Part shown: positions 23,131-34,950 of the stretch, piece after piece
How the letters are laid out: every line of letters starts with the position of its first letter
Numbering within the stretch: position 1 is the first letter of the stretch
Source of the DNA: Pyrus communis
Taxonomy: Eukaryota; Streptophyta; Magnoliopsida; Rosales; Rosaceae
Length of the DNA stretch: 64,000 nt
Direction: 5' to 3'
NCBI RefSeq assembly: GCF_963583255.1
Contig: NC_084813.1
Span: 4,430,001-4,494,000, forward strand
Translations under genes and position numbers: made by a program
The notes under the pieces: model-generated
Seen by the model: only the letters and a program-made list of their open reading frames with translations
Database searches by the model: none
What the model was told of the DNA's origin: nothing

Positions 23131-25770
23131 TTTAAATCATATTGTAGGTAGAAAAAGTGAATTTTCGCATTATGAACAACATTATTTACTCGATTTCTAC
23201 CTTGTTACAAAATATACATTGATTGTTACACTAGAGCGTCCATAAAATGGTTTCTCAATATCTTTGTGTATGGTTTGAAGGGTAGCAGCTTGTTGATTTT
23301 GTTCATGTTTGTGTGTTTGTTAAGACCAACATTTTATGCCTAAAATCAGAATTCGTTAATCTATGCTATAATCCAGCACATGGCAGATCTCGCAACTAGT
23401 TATAGTATTTAAAAAATGGTTAATATATATTTAAGTATTTGGAGAGAGAAACATAGCAACTATTAGGTTGTGGAATACTTTAGGCCGCATGTGCGCAAGA
23501 TTGACAGGTGAAGTAAGCGTAACTAATCATATTAACATGCATAGTTAACAGAACGTTGGATTTTGTTTAATTATATTAAATTAATTCTAGTGATCGTGGT
23601 TAATCGATGTGTTTGTGTTCATGCAAAATAAATTAAGAACACACGCTAGATACTTAAAAGTAAGTTTAGAATTCCACCCTTTACGATTCGTATTTACTTG
23701 AAGGAGAGGCATGTGCTCAGCCCACCTAGCTCGCACAAGTGCCGCTTAATAGACTTTTCATTTTTTTATGCGAATATGCATTAATCGAGGCAATGACCAG
23801 TTGCCTAACAACTAGGCCTATTTTCAAAACACTGTTTAGGCATATGAGATTATGTCTTTAATAGAGATCTTGCCGCATGATTAGATTAATCAGTTGTATT
23901 GGCCAAACGTTCCATCTTATAATTGGCTTTTAGGGCATATCTAACGCTCTCCGACATGCAATAAAGTCAATTATTTACTAATTCCCTTTGATGTCAACCG
24001 TAAGCACTAAACTAGTAGGCATATTGCGTTATGTGTAGAAGCTTTCCTATGATGTTATTACTCAAAATGTTTCCAAATCATGTAGTGATGTCTCACTGCT
24101 TTGTTTGAATCTATAAGATTAACTAGAACTTGATTCTAGGGCTTGAGCTATTGATCTTTTACGTTGCAGTATAGTTATACTAACGACCTTATGGTTTGAG
24201 ACCACTAATTCGTTCAAAGCGAACCCTTTTAATCCAATTAAGTTACCACTTAAGCAGTAACGCGTACATGTATATTTGTTATAAGCATATACTGATATTC
24301 TCTTATAGATCATTGTAGTATTATACGTTGGAGAATCAAGTCACACAATCAGTATGTAACAAAATAGTATACAGCTGATATGTGGGGGATTCAAAGAGGC
24401 ATTTTGTGATAAAACGTCACATCCAGCAATACGTGATTAAGTTGGGGACAATATCGATAATGTTGGTGGCATACCTTTTGTTAGAAATTTTGAGTAGAAT
24501 TTTATCGTCCCATATTGGTCACAATCAAAAAGTTCCCTCACTTTATAAGGCTTTGTCTCTTATAGAAAGTGATTGAAGTGATAGACCATGAAAAATAAAA
24601 TTGAAATCAACCTTAGGTTTGGGCTCGGACTCTAATAATTAATTTCGGATTTAATTAATTAATTATTTTTTACCAATAGACTCATCTTTTTAAATGAAGT
24701 ATGAAGTGTGGTGAAAGAACACAGAGAGCAAACACCCATTTGAGAAGATGTCTCCCAACAAATGCATCTCTTCTTCATATTTGTTGCGAGCATGCATAAT
24801 TATATACAAATTTCATACCTCTTTTACCTATTATTTATTCATGATTTTGTATTAAATCGTTGGGTTGAATGTCTTTTACACGAGTTTTATTTTATTTTTT
24901 ATTATCAAAGTACGAGTTTTGTTGAAAACATGATTTGAGAACAAAGCATGGATTTCATGATTAAAATACAAAAAGACCGGTAGAATTTTTAAGTGGGCCG
25001 AGTGAGCTATGTGGGCTGGTGCTAGATTTAGAAGATTTTAATTTGGGCTAAGTGCAATTTGGCCCGGTATAGCTGGAAAGTGGCGGTGCAGTTTACGTGG
25101 GCCCAGGAGCGCACAAATATATAGACCCTGGGAGCGCGCGCGCATATTCGAACGAGATTGACCGAGATGGAGGAAAAAAAACGTCTGATGGGCTCAACTA
25201 TAACTGAATTTTGTCGAGTGACATTACTATTTTCTTAAAATTTATCACATGATAAGTTGGAGTATAACCTTTTACTACGTATTTATCATTAAAATCATCA
25301 TAATTTTTTTCTCTAAAAAATGAGACAATTAGTGGCAAGCTACAGTTATTCATCCATTCCGAAGACCAGGAAGACTTACGAGATATTTTAACCTTTTCTG
25401 GACACAAGTTTGACTTCCTCATGATTAGATGTATCAAATGACCCATATGTTTTCCCATTTTCTTCCCATTCTTTTTTTCTTCTGAGACTTTCCCTTCACC
25501 ATGTAGTAGTCGTTCTTCCCCAACTAGGTTTCTTGTTCCCAAAAACTTTGTAGAAACGTATTAAAAAAGAAAAACCATCAATACAAATCATTACACCTTT
25601 ATTTGTTATTTTTCATTAAAATTAAAGTTTTTTTTAAATTTTTCGGTAATTTTCCTTAAAAATAATTATTCCAACCTTTCCAACAAGTCTCAGTCGTAAC
25701 AAGGTACCAAATTTTCTCCGCCACCTAACTCATAATTTGATCATGGGTGTTTCAAGTTTGGTGATAAGTA
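23131..25770. other. intergenic, decayed repeats
   Basis: No gene supported. 24385-24475 is a third copy of the module at 9611-9720 and 10171-10280 (TTTTGTGATAAAACGTCAC through AATGTTGGTGGC). An open frame of 114 codons on minus at 25198-25542 has no recognisable domain. Confidence 0.45.
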
Positions 25771-26081
25771 ACAATAATGTTATTGTTACCATATTTTTGT
25801 AACACAATTGTATACTATCTTAGGTGGCATCTAATTTGGACTGTCATATCATCTAAATTAATTAGCATTTAATTTTAAAATGTTAATCAACAATTAATAA
25901 AAAATTGTTAATTAAATGATGATTGTGGTATACCAGGAGTCTCTTTCTTCCACCTAAGATTATTTAAGTGTTTTAATTAATAAAAAGATTGAAATTAAAT
26001 GATGTAACTTGTCAAACTCATCTGCCACTTAATGTGATATAGAAATGTGATATAAAAATATGGTATGAATAACATTACTCC
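25771..26081. repeat. MITE of the ATGTTATT-CATACC family
   Basis: The right end TATGGTATGAATAACATTAC pairs with the left TAATGTTATTGTTACCATAT. Inner arms include TATCTTAGGTGGCATCT on the left against a diverged TGCCACTTAATGTGATAT on the right, with GTTAATCAACAATTAA near the centre. Related to the better preserved copy at 60177-60453. Left boundary approximate. Confidence 0.6.
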
Positions 26082-26308
26082 GTAAACCAAATGATATGTC
26101 ACCAATAACAAATAAACATGTTAATCAATACTTAATTAATAATCTAATCACCTACTACCAGATGGTTAGATTTGTAAATTTAATTTAAAAAGTTTAGTAC
26201 TCATACAAATAGTAGTACAAATATAGGGTAAGACAACCATTTTTGTTCTCTCGAGAGAGACGTCACCCCAGTACACAGTAAAAAGGACAGAGGTCCCGCC
26301 GTTGTACC

Positions 26309-26317
26309 CTATAAATA
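26309..26317 (+). promoter_or_regulatory. TATA box of the VOZ gene
   Basis: CTATAAATA stands about 390 bp before the VOZ start codon. The 5' leader it implies contains a CT microsatellite at about 26460-26478. The leader may be spliced. Confidence 0.55.
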
Positions 26318-26701
26318 AGGGATAGGTAAAAAATCGAGAACAAAGAGGGACGGATCGGCCGAGTGAATGAACAAATCGCGGAAGGAGACGGAAGAGCAGC
26401 CAAAATCTCGGAACCCAAAAATCTGCACAAACGTTTAGTTCAGTTGATTCGAAGTATATACTCTCTCTCTCTCTCTATGCTGTTCGTTTTTCCATTTCAT
26501 TCAAACATTCATCTTTCTTTGGATTTTTATAATTAGGGTTTGTATTATCCCCAATATGATTTCAATTATGTTTTTTGTTCGTTTAATTCTCTAATTAGAT
26601 TGCTTATCAACTTAACATACAAGAAAGATTCTTGAATTTAAAAAAAAAAAAAAAATTTAGGGATTTTATTAGAAGCGGAAGGGAGAGAGCAGAGGGCAGC
26701 A

Positions 26702-29112
26702 ATGCTGAAGGACTCCAAGGGCAAGTGTGAGGCTGCTTCTCACAAGCTACTGAAGGAAAAAGCAAAGACTCGAGTCCAAGAGCTTCAAGGGATGGTCACC
26801 AATATTCAAAATGCCAGGAAGGAGGGTCGGACTGCCGACATTGCTATCTGGGAGGACCAAATGCATCAGATGCTTGGCGGGTGGGGTGCCGAGCTCAATG
26901 ACCCGTCCCCTGCATCTTCTTTGCACGTGGGTTTTTTTCTCATTTGCTGGTTTTTTATTTATGTTTTCGTATTTTATGTTTTTGTATCGAGTAATGTTTG
27001 GTATGTGTATAAAATCCGATTACATTCGAAATCTGTAGGGTGGTAGCCATGGAAGCCTTGGATCATTTTCTGAGGAGTTAGCCCGGCTCTTGAAACAACA
27101 TTGTGATGAGAAAGATGATGCAGAAAGTCCATTGAAGGAATTGCCACAACCTAAGCTTGAAGGCCCAGAACCTAATCTTCAAAACCCTCACTCGATTAAT
27201 TTCACGGAATTTACAGAGGTAAATACTTGTTTCTTTTTTATGGTGGAAGATTTCCAACGTTTGTTTATGTGACTCGTCTGCATATTAGTTTAACTTTTCT
27301 TCATCATTCAGTCTGATCGTATATTAGCTAAATTTTCATATGACATTTTCTTGATGTTTTCGCAATAGGACATTTTCTTGATGTTTTTGCAATAGGACAT
27401 TTTCTTGATGTTTTCGCAACAGGACATTTTCTTGATGTTTTCGCAATATGACATTTTCTTGATGTTTTTGCATTTAGTGCAACATGGTTTTCCTTTCCTG
27501 TTGTGGAATTCTGCAAATGAACAAGATTTTGAGATATATTTGACATTGTTTGGTGTTTATCATCCTTCACATAACTATCTGGAGTCCTGGACAACCAAGA
27601 GGTTTATTGAACAACATATTTGTTTGATTTAGGGATGTTTTGTGCAAGTTTTCAACAATTTTAAAGTCCAATTCAATGTTTTCTTCCCATATTGGATGCT
27701 TTCTGGTGACTAATGTAAATCTTGTCAATTGACCCAAATGTGGAATGGAAGATAGAAACCATGAATTGGGAAATTAAGCATTTGATTTGCTAGGTATGAT
27801 TTATTGTATTCTTGACAGTACTCATTGTTCTTCTATGCTGTGGTTTCGGAATTTTTAAGGATATGTCTACTTGAGTTGTGATTGATTACTGATGAGCTCC
27901 ATGCTTAACCAATTTTTCAGGACTTTTTCATTTCTTCTAAGGAACCTCAAGAAGATATTTTTCAAGGATTGGACCTTGACCAATGCCACACTGCGTCCAA
28001 TTTCCCAAATACAGTGGTCGATATCCCAGATTTGACTACTCAAATGAATGATAATCACTTTGAATTTCCTGATTACTTAAATGAAGGGCCTTTCATCAGT
28101 CACAATGACATTAAACAGTCTGAAGAGGATGTTGTGCCAAATGTTATGCCGGATATATGTCCTCCAGTATCTGCTTTCTTGGGGCCAAAATGTGCTCTTT
28201 GGGATTGTTCCAGGCCTGCCCAAGTTTTGTGTCAGGACTATTGCAGTAGTGGCCATGCCCTTTTAGCAAGAAATGAAGGTCTTCCTGGGAACACTCCAGT
28301 TCTACGACCTGGGGGCATCGCTTTGAAGGATGGTTCACTTTTTGCCGCGCTTAATGCTAAGACACAGGGGAAGGATGTCGGAATCCCCAATTGTGATGGG
28401 GCTGCTACTCTAAGATCTCCATGGAATGATTCGGGTATATGCCAGAGTCCCCTCTTTTACATATATATTATCTTGTTTGGTGTTATCCTCCAGACCATTC
28501 TACAGCATTGCTCACTTCTGTCAACGTACTTTTGTTTGTCATATTTTTCCTATTAGCAAGTCATTTATCGGTTCAGAGTGAAGTAAATTATTCCTTTATT
28601 TATCACTGACTGGCTACCAATAATTCAATATTGCAGAGCTATTTCATCTTTCTTTACTCGAGGGTGAAACGCTTAGGGAGTGGCTCTTTTTTGGTAGGCC
28701 TAGAAGAGCCTTTGAGAGTGGAAATAGGAAGCAGAGGTCACTGCCAGACTACAGCGGGCGTGGTTGGCATGAATCAAGAAAGCAGGTAATGAAGGAATAT
28801 GGGGGGCAGAAAAGGTCCTATTACATGGATCCACAGCCTTCTAGCGATCACGAGTGGCATTTGTTCGAGTATGAGGTCAACAACTCAGACGCCTGTGCAC
28901 TTTATAGGTTGGAGCTCAAGTTTGGCACGGCAAAGAAAAGTTCCAAAGGAAAAGTATCAAGTGATCCGCTGGCTGACCTGCAGAAAAAGATGGGAAGGCT
29001 TACTGCTGAGGCTTCTACAGAAGTTGGAAACAACAGTAAGGGAAAAGCTGGCAAAAAGGCTGATGCTGGAAATATTTTTGGCTCGGATAATCAGACAACT
29101 CCAACTACCTAA
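26702..29112 (+). CDS. VOZ: VOZ (vascular plant one zinc finger) transcription factor
   Basis: VOZ proteins are plant-specific regulators that interact with phytochrome B and promote flowering; they also act in stress responses. Four exons join in phase: 26702..26926, 27039..27218, 27921..28434 and 28637..29112, encoding 464 residues (the Arabidopsis proteins are about 450-490). The start reads [18 protein letters not shown], as in VOZ N-termini. The conserved zinc region lies at about 226-247 ([18 protein letters not shown], then SSGH), with Cys226, Cys231, Cys239, Cys243 and His247 available for metal binding. The DNA-binding and dimerisation region follows: [40 protein letters not shown] and [11 protein letters not shown]. 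The C-terminal tail is Lys/Ser-rich. Whether it is VOZ1 or VOZ2 is open. It is convergent with the minus-strand ACX3 gene. I see no defect. Confidence 0.96.
27343..27475 (+). repeat. 27-bp tandem repeat, five copies, in VOZ intron 2
   Basis: The unit is close to GACATTTTCTTGATGTTTTC followed by GCAATAG, repeated five times with single-base variants (C/T at the twentieth base, AATAG versus AACAG). Because 27 is divisible by three, the minus strand stays open across it, but this is a by-product of the repeat. Confidence 0.92.
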
Positions 29113-29382
29113 ACTCCGAGATGAGTTGGAAATGTTAGGTTAGCTTTGCTCTATAAGTAGACGACGGCAGCATTCACCAAAACCTTTAGTTTTGTGATCG
29201 CTTAATCATATCGCCTCTAATATGACTTGACGACTGTGGCACTTGGTTGTGAATACTTGCCTGCATGTAAAACGTATATAACAGTCAAGTGGTCAAGTGG
29301 TCAAGTTGCTGGAGTTTAGTGACATTTTGTTTGGGTTAATCGCCAGGGATGGCGTTTTTCTACCTAAACACTATTTTTCGGT
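29113..29382. other. VOZ 3' region
   Basis: Follows the VOZ stop codon. Contains a short direct repeat, GTCAAGTGGTCAAGTGGTCA, at about 29284-29305. Presumably the 3' untranslated region. Confidence 0.4.
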
Positions 29383-29526
29383 GGGGTGTGATATCCACAC
29401 ATCTCATTTTACTTCTCACACCTTTTTAATTTTCAGCCATCGGATCGGATAAATTGAAGAAGATCAACAGATATAAATTATTAAAGGGTGTGTGAGATGT
29501 AAAAGAGGGTGTGGATAGCACACCCC
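29383..29526. repeat. 144-bp MITE, second member of the 10821 family, 9-bp TSD
   Basis: Termini GGGGTGTGATATCCACAC and GTGTGGATAGCACACCCC are inverted repeats. It shares inner sequence TTTTACTTCTCACACC and the AAGAAGATCAA core with the family. Perfect 9-bp direct repeats TTTTTCGGT flank it (29374-29382 and 29527-29535). Confidence 0.93.
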
Positions 29527-29535
29527 TTTTTCGGT

Positions 29536-30440
29536 CATGAGGGGACCGATATGTTTAGTTCCTTTCCCTAGAGTGTTTTGATGCTGGCAGGTTTCCTAAA
29601 TTCTGGAAGATGTTTACAGGGATAAGTTTGACTCCAATATCTGGAATCTCAACTCAAGTTTCTCGATTCGGAATTGATGAATGCTCAATGAAATCGTTGT
29701 GTCTAATAAGACAATGAACGTTACTGCTCTACTCTCCAATCTTAACAAAACCTTGTGACCTTGTGTCGATTGGCGTCGATTGTGTGTCAAGCTTGAAAGT
29801 ATTTCAACAACTTGATTCATTTATGACCATTCATTGCAAAGATTCAAATCCAGCCATTCAGATAATAATTGTGCTGCTACATTCGTATATTTTTGTGTAG
29901 CACACAACCTTCGTTGGTTTTGATGGACTTTCTATCGTTTTACAGTTTAATGTCAATTATCGTGCTAACATATGTAAAAAAATATGAGACAACAGAGTTC
30001 ATGAAGAGTCCCACTATTGAGAGTCTTCTTAATGTTTGTCCCTTCTACTTGTTATAGAAGTTAACCTACTAAAAGTCCTTGGTATCCGTTTTGAATCCAA
30101 TTTTTGTTTTCAAAAATGATAAATGTAGCTAAATTATTGAGAACTCGTTAGTTTCAAAAACTGAACCGAATTCAAAGAACAATACCAAACACCGCCTCTA
30201 ATTTTGGTAAAAAAAAAAAAAAACAAAGAAAAAATAAAAAGCCAACAAACCGAGGATTAAAACTAAATGAGAACAAGAGCAGGATTCATTTTTTGTTGTT
30301 AAAAGCCAGCAGATTTATTTTTACAACATTACTTTGGAGTTGATGCCATTAATTAGACATAAAATGGCGTACATTATTACAAGTATTAGACGACAATACT
30401 TGTGGCTCAAGAAATCATTTGGGAAAAGCTGCTAGTTGTG
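29536..30440. other. intergenic between convergent VOZ and ACX3
   Basis: No gene supported. The right-hand part should carry the ACX3 3' untranslated region. An A tract lies at about 30211-30223. Confidence 0.5.
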
Positions 30441-33400
30441 CTAATGCCGCTCAACTGAAGACCACGAATTTGAATCGATCCAGTTAAAAGCTATGGGACT
30501 CAGACATGCATCAGGGATGCCGAAGGAACTCACCAAGGCCAGTGCATGCGGCCGCAATTCACCACACAGTCTGCTTACTTCTTTCCTCACAGCAGCGACA
30601 TTATCGGTCGATAAGTACCCATATCGGAGGAATGCCGCATCTTCTTCCAAGCAAATCAATGCGTACATAGACCTCAACAGAGCTAAGACATTCTGCAGTG
30701 AAACAAAACTCTGACCATAACTTCATAGGTTTTAAAAATGATGTGGGCATAAGCGAGTTTATTAACAAACATTCCAGATTGGAAAGTGTTCACATCATTA
30801 GTGGGGAAAGCAATCTTCAGGCAGAAAAAGAACCCAGACAAAAATGTCCGATGAGGGACGATTTTGACTCAGACACAAAGAAAAACCCTGAGATTATTTC
30901 TGCATCCATAAATCTAACACCCCCTCCCTTTCAACCCATCTCTCATTCTAATCCAGTTTTATGACTGCATATCCGATTACTTCAGTCATATGCTAAACTA
31001 GAATGTGTACTGCAGTAATAAACAAGCAGTTTCAGATCCTAGGACTAAATTATCAAGCATCATGTCTGACAATGTCAAAAACAGTTGGTAAGATTTACCT
31101 TTAATGAACCAGCAGGTAGTGCCGCCTCAGCATCTATGAAGGTTTGCAATATTGCTCGATCTGCAAAAGCTCTGCCCAGGTCCCCTGCAAGCTGATAACT
31201 CTGGTACAGGAAGAGTGAAGAGCAATGAGAGAGTTCTACACAGAGAGAGACAGAGACAGAGAGGTTTTAGTAAGAAGACGATTCTTACAAGAATGATTGA
31301 GTACTCTTTGCTTTCTCCCTGTTTTTGACGTTGTGACACTTCCATAGCAAATCTATTCAATAGATCTCGCTCTCTTAAGCAGAAAGCGTCCATCTAATGT
31401 CGACAATCAATGAGAAGATTTAAACATGAATAATCTTAAAAAACAATCCAATGATGCTTCTAATACAATTTAAACATAAACCAGTGGATCTAAGAAATAA
31501 GATCAACCTGGAACTGGCTACACTGGAGGGTAGAACTTGTAAGCTGAGATGGAATGACAGGGCAAGGTTTATTCATATGCTCTAGTCCCAAAGCTTTAAA
31601 TGGTTTGCCTCTCTTCTGAGCTGCTATATACTCTGCAAGCAGTGCTTTGCTGACCTGAGTTAAAATCCAAAAATTCCACTATTTGAGATAGAACTCCGAT
31701 GAATGGCAAAAGAGAAAACACTACTTTTCTGGCAGGTTCAGAGACTAAAAGAATACTTATCTACTATCATATTCCCACCATTATCTGAACACTAACCTAA
31801 TTCATCCGTGTTACTATACATTCTAGCAAGAAAGCATTTCCGGATATAGTATTAATCTTACACACACACACACACACATATATATATGTTACCTTACTAA
31901 AAGCTTGGTTTCAATGCAAAACAGGAAAAGTTACAATCAATTTCAAAGTAACAAACTTGGAACCTGTTTGAACATAAAATGATGTCCATCCAAAAAGGTC
32001 ATTCCTATATTACAGTCAAATTTGCGTCAAAAGGCAATTATAAAAGAAGTTCTGAACACACTACAGCTCACATCAGCCTTTTTCGTTTCTAGTTAAGAAA
32101 AATTTACTTCAGTTCCTAGAAATTCTATGTCAACAGAAAATATCTTGCAGTTTGAACAGAAGACTTGAAACTACCTGTTGCATCAAAACATTGTTGTCCC
32201 CCTCAAAAGTGGACTGCACATCAAATTCACCTTTAAAATGACCAACACGGTTTTCAGTCTTTATACCTTGCCCTCCACAGGCTTCGCGGCATTCCTGAAG
32301 TATACATCAACTTTCAGCAAGGCCAAAGAGAACAATAACTTTAATTTGCAGTTCATAATTCAATTCCTAACCTGAAGAGTCCGCATGTTATGCCAGGTAT
32401 GTATAGCCTTAAATGCACTAGAAACAACATGGATGGTTTTGCTCGACTCAGGCGTCCTCTTAACATAAATCATCTTTAAGTAATTTGAAGCAAAAGTCAT
32501 AGCATATCTGAAGAAACAGAGAAATAATAATAAAAATAATATCAAAACCTAGTGGTTTAATGTTTCAACATTCTGCTCACAGTACCAATAATTTCATCAC
32601 ATAATCATTGACCATTTGTACCAAATCTGAAAGAATCAGGACCAACCCTTAAGCACATAATTATAAAATAGAAAATATCTATTATTCACTTTTTCTTATT
32701 GAACACATGTTCACTGTAATATTGACACCAACAAGAAAAGAAATTTCAGAATTTGTCTTCAGTTTGGTTACAACAACAACAACAAAGCCTTTTCCTACGA
32801 AGTGGGGTTGGCTATATGAATCCTAGAACGCCATTGCGCTTGGTTATGTGTCACGAGTTTGGTTACAGAAGTAGCAAATATATTATGAACTTGGCTGGCT
32901 GTCTTAGTTACCACAAAATATCCAAGATCTAAGAGCATGAAATATATCATTAACTACAATGACAATAAGAAGTATTTCCTAGACATGAAAAACCAGTGAT
33001 TCTATACAGACAGTATAATTTAACTTGTGCAAAAGCTGTTCTAGTAATAAGTTCCAATTGAACCGAGAAACTGCAATGCTACAATCTTACGTCTTTGCAA
33101 GAAGAGGCAAAAGCCGCTGTTGATGACTGGGGTAGTCAAGCAATAGGACTTCAGGCCCATTTGGCGTAACAGAAAAGGCCCGCCTTGTCAATGAGTACCT
33201 TATGGCTATTGCTAAACTTACCTGACCATAGGGAAATAAATGATTGGTCAATGATGAAAATTCAGTTGGCAGAAGATATCTGCAATCCCTCAATCTACAA
33301 ATATGTAGATGCAAGAATAGTTAATTGCCACCATGCTTGAAACCCATTACCTGTGATGAGTAAATGGAACTGACTGCTATAGTTACACGACCAGATGTCA

Positions 33401-34950
33401 ATGGAGCCATGAATGCTGCAAATCTCTGAATGAAAGAAACAAAGTGACAATAAAAGGAGTGAAAATAAAAGGAAAACATATATGTCCAGCTGGAAATAGA
33501 ACTACCTGATCTGGGTCTTTTATTGCACTCAGATATTTCCCATCTGGAGAAACATCAGCTACTGAATTTAACAAATTTTCCCTTGGAATTCGAACGTTGT
33601 CAAACCTGTAAACACATTTCCAAATCCTCTAAGCCAGAGTTAAACTTACAGAAATCTGTAATAGACATGAATAGTCAATTAAAATGAAAACTAAAAACAT
33701 GATTACCATATTCGACCATTATCAACACCATTTAAGCCAATTTTGTGACCACAATCGGCAATACGAACTCCTGGACAGACATTACCATTTTCATCCCTCA
33801 TCTGAGCTATAAGAGCATGGACGCCTTGGTTGTTCCCGGAGATACTGAGTTGTGAAAAGACTATAGTGTGTGTGGCATGCTAAACATCAACAAGAAAAGT
33901 AATATATCAGTGTACAGACAGCACGGATGGAGAAACTTTATTGGGAATTTGCAGTAATATGAAATATAATTGGGGCAAGAAATATAAAAAGCACGACGCT
34001 ATGCTTTTAAGGTGATCCTTGCATTATCTTATCAAAGGTAAAAAAATCAGAAAAATAATGATCCTTACATTAGCTGCTCCTCCAATCCAATACTTCTGAG
34101 CTGATTCACAAGGAGTATTAATAACAAATTCTTCAGTACTTGAATCATAAGTGGTGACTGTTTCAATCCCTCGAACCTAAAAACACAATTCCGAAAGCAA
34201 TAAGCGAAAACTAAGCAAAATATAAGACAAACAACAATCTGCAGGCATGAGCTCAACATACATTACTGCCATGGCCCAACTCAGACATTGCAAAGCAACC
34301 CTTGATTGCATAGTTCTCAGTGTCACTCAGCCACTTGTCGTGATGGCGCTTTGTGCCGAAAAATTGAATGGCACCGCCCCTGAAATTCATCAACAATCCG
34401 AAAACTTGGAAATCAATTAACTCCTTCCTTAACATTCCACAATTGAAAATTTGAAATAACAAACAATGCCATGAAAATTCAATTGGTTATACCACAAAAA
34501 GAAATGGACACCGAGCTTGACCGCAAGGGAATGATCAAAAATCCCGATAACCTCGAAAAACGCAAACTTTCGCAATTCGGCATCGACCCCTCTATCCGTA
34601 AGCCAGCCTTTGAAAACCCCACGATCCAGCAAGTAGGCAATTCGCTTCATGGTCATCTGCCGCTGCTGCTCCATGCTTTGGTTGTAGTCCGGCGCGATAA
34701 ACACCCGGCCGCCAGCCTCTCTCGGATTAAAGAGCTTGCTCTGCTTCATGAGGCCGAAAAGCCAGTCCCTGTCCTCGAGATTGTGCGCGTCGAGGAGCTT
34801 GCGCATCTCCTTGGTGTCGAATTAGAAGGGTTCCGAGAGCTCGGGAGGAGAAAAGCCGAGGCAGGGGTTGGGGGAAAGAGGGTTCGAGCTCCATGAGGGT
34901 TGGTTGAGATGGTTTGAGAGGACTCGAGTTCTCCATGTCACGCGATCCAT
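30441..34950 (-). CDS. ACX3: acyl-CoA oxidase 3 (medium-chain), with in-frame stop at codon 43
   Basis: ACX3 catalyses the first, FAD-dependent step of peroxisomal beta-oxidation on medium-chain acyl-CoAs. Thirteen exons join in phase: 34950..34493, 34379..34262, 34176..34069, 33879..33707, 33605..33506, 33425..33351, 33221..33091, 32507..32372, 32294..32175, 31654..31508, 31393..31289, 31200..31099 and 30692..30441. The frame spans 675 codons, the usual family length. Family motifs include [58 protein letters not shown] and [12 protein letters not shown], the last holding the catalytic Glu. RTRVLSNHL at residues 7-15 resembles the PTS2 peroxisomal signal (R-x6-H-L/I); the C-terminus (SSVERH) is not a PTS1. 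The one defect is TAA at 34824-34822 (codon 43), between SEPF and FDTKEMRK, the equivalent of a normal sense codon. Every splice site is intact. So this is a null allele, a very young pseudogene, or a base error. Confidence 0.95.
31858..31888. repeat. (CA)n(TA)n microsatellite in ACX3 intron
   Basis: CA repeats passing into TATATATA, within the ACX3 intron between exons 9 and 10. Confidence 0.85.
32766..32862 (-). mobile_element. SINE/LINE tail fragment in ACX3 intron
   Basis: On the minus strand the segment ends CCCCACTTCGTAGGAAAAGG then CTTTGTTGTTGTTGTTG. A GGATTCATATAGCCAACCCC stretch precedes it. A GGCTTTGTTGTTG end is characteristic of TS-type SINEs and their LINE partners in plants. 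Only about 95 bp is present, without A and B boxes, so it is a 5'-truncated insertion. GAGTTTGGTTACA occurs on both sides in part (TTTGGTTACA at 32762 and 32859), a likely target duplication. Confidence 0.6.

Noticed and set aside
26702..27046. 114-codon single-exon gene
   Set aside because: It is VOZ exon 1 read through into intron 1; the GT at 26927 and AG at 27037-27038 keep the VOZ frame.
27328..27594. Minus-strand ORF with KTSRKCPIA repeats as a repeat protein
   Set aside because: It is the minus-strand reading of the 27-bp tandem repeat inside a VOZ intron; the period is divisible by three, so openness is expected.
34471..34896. Plus-strand 141-codon ORF opposite ACX3 exon 1
   Set aside because: Shadow of the GC-rich coding exon on the other strand; no domain.
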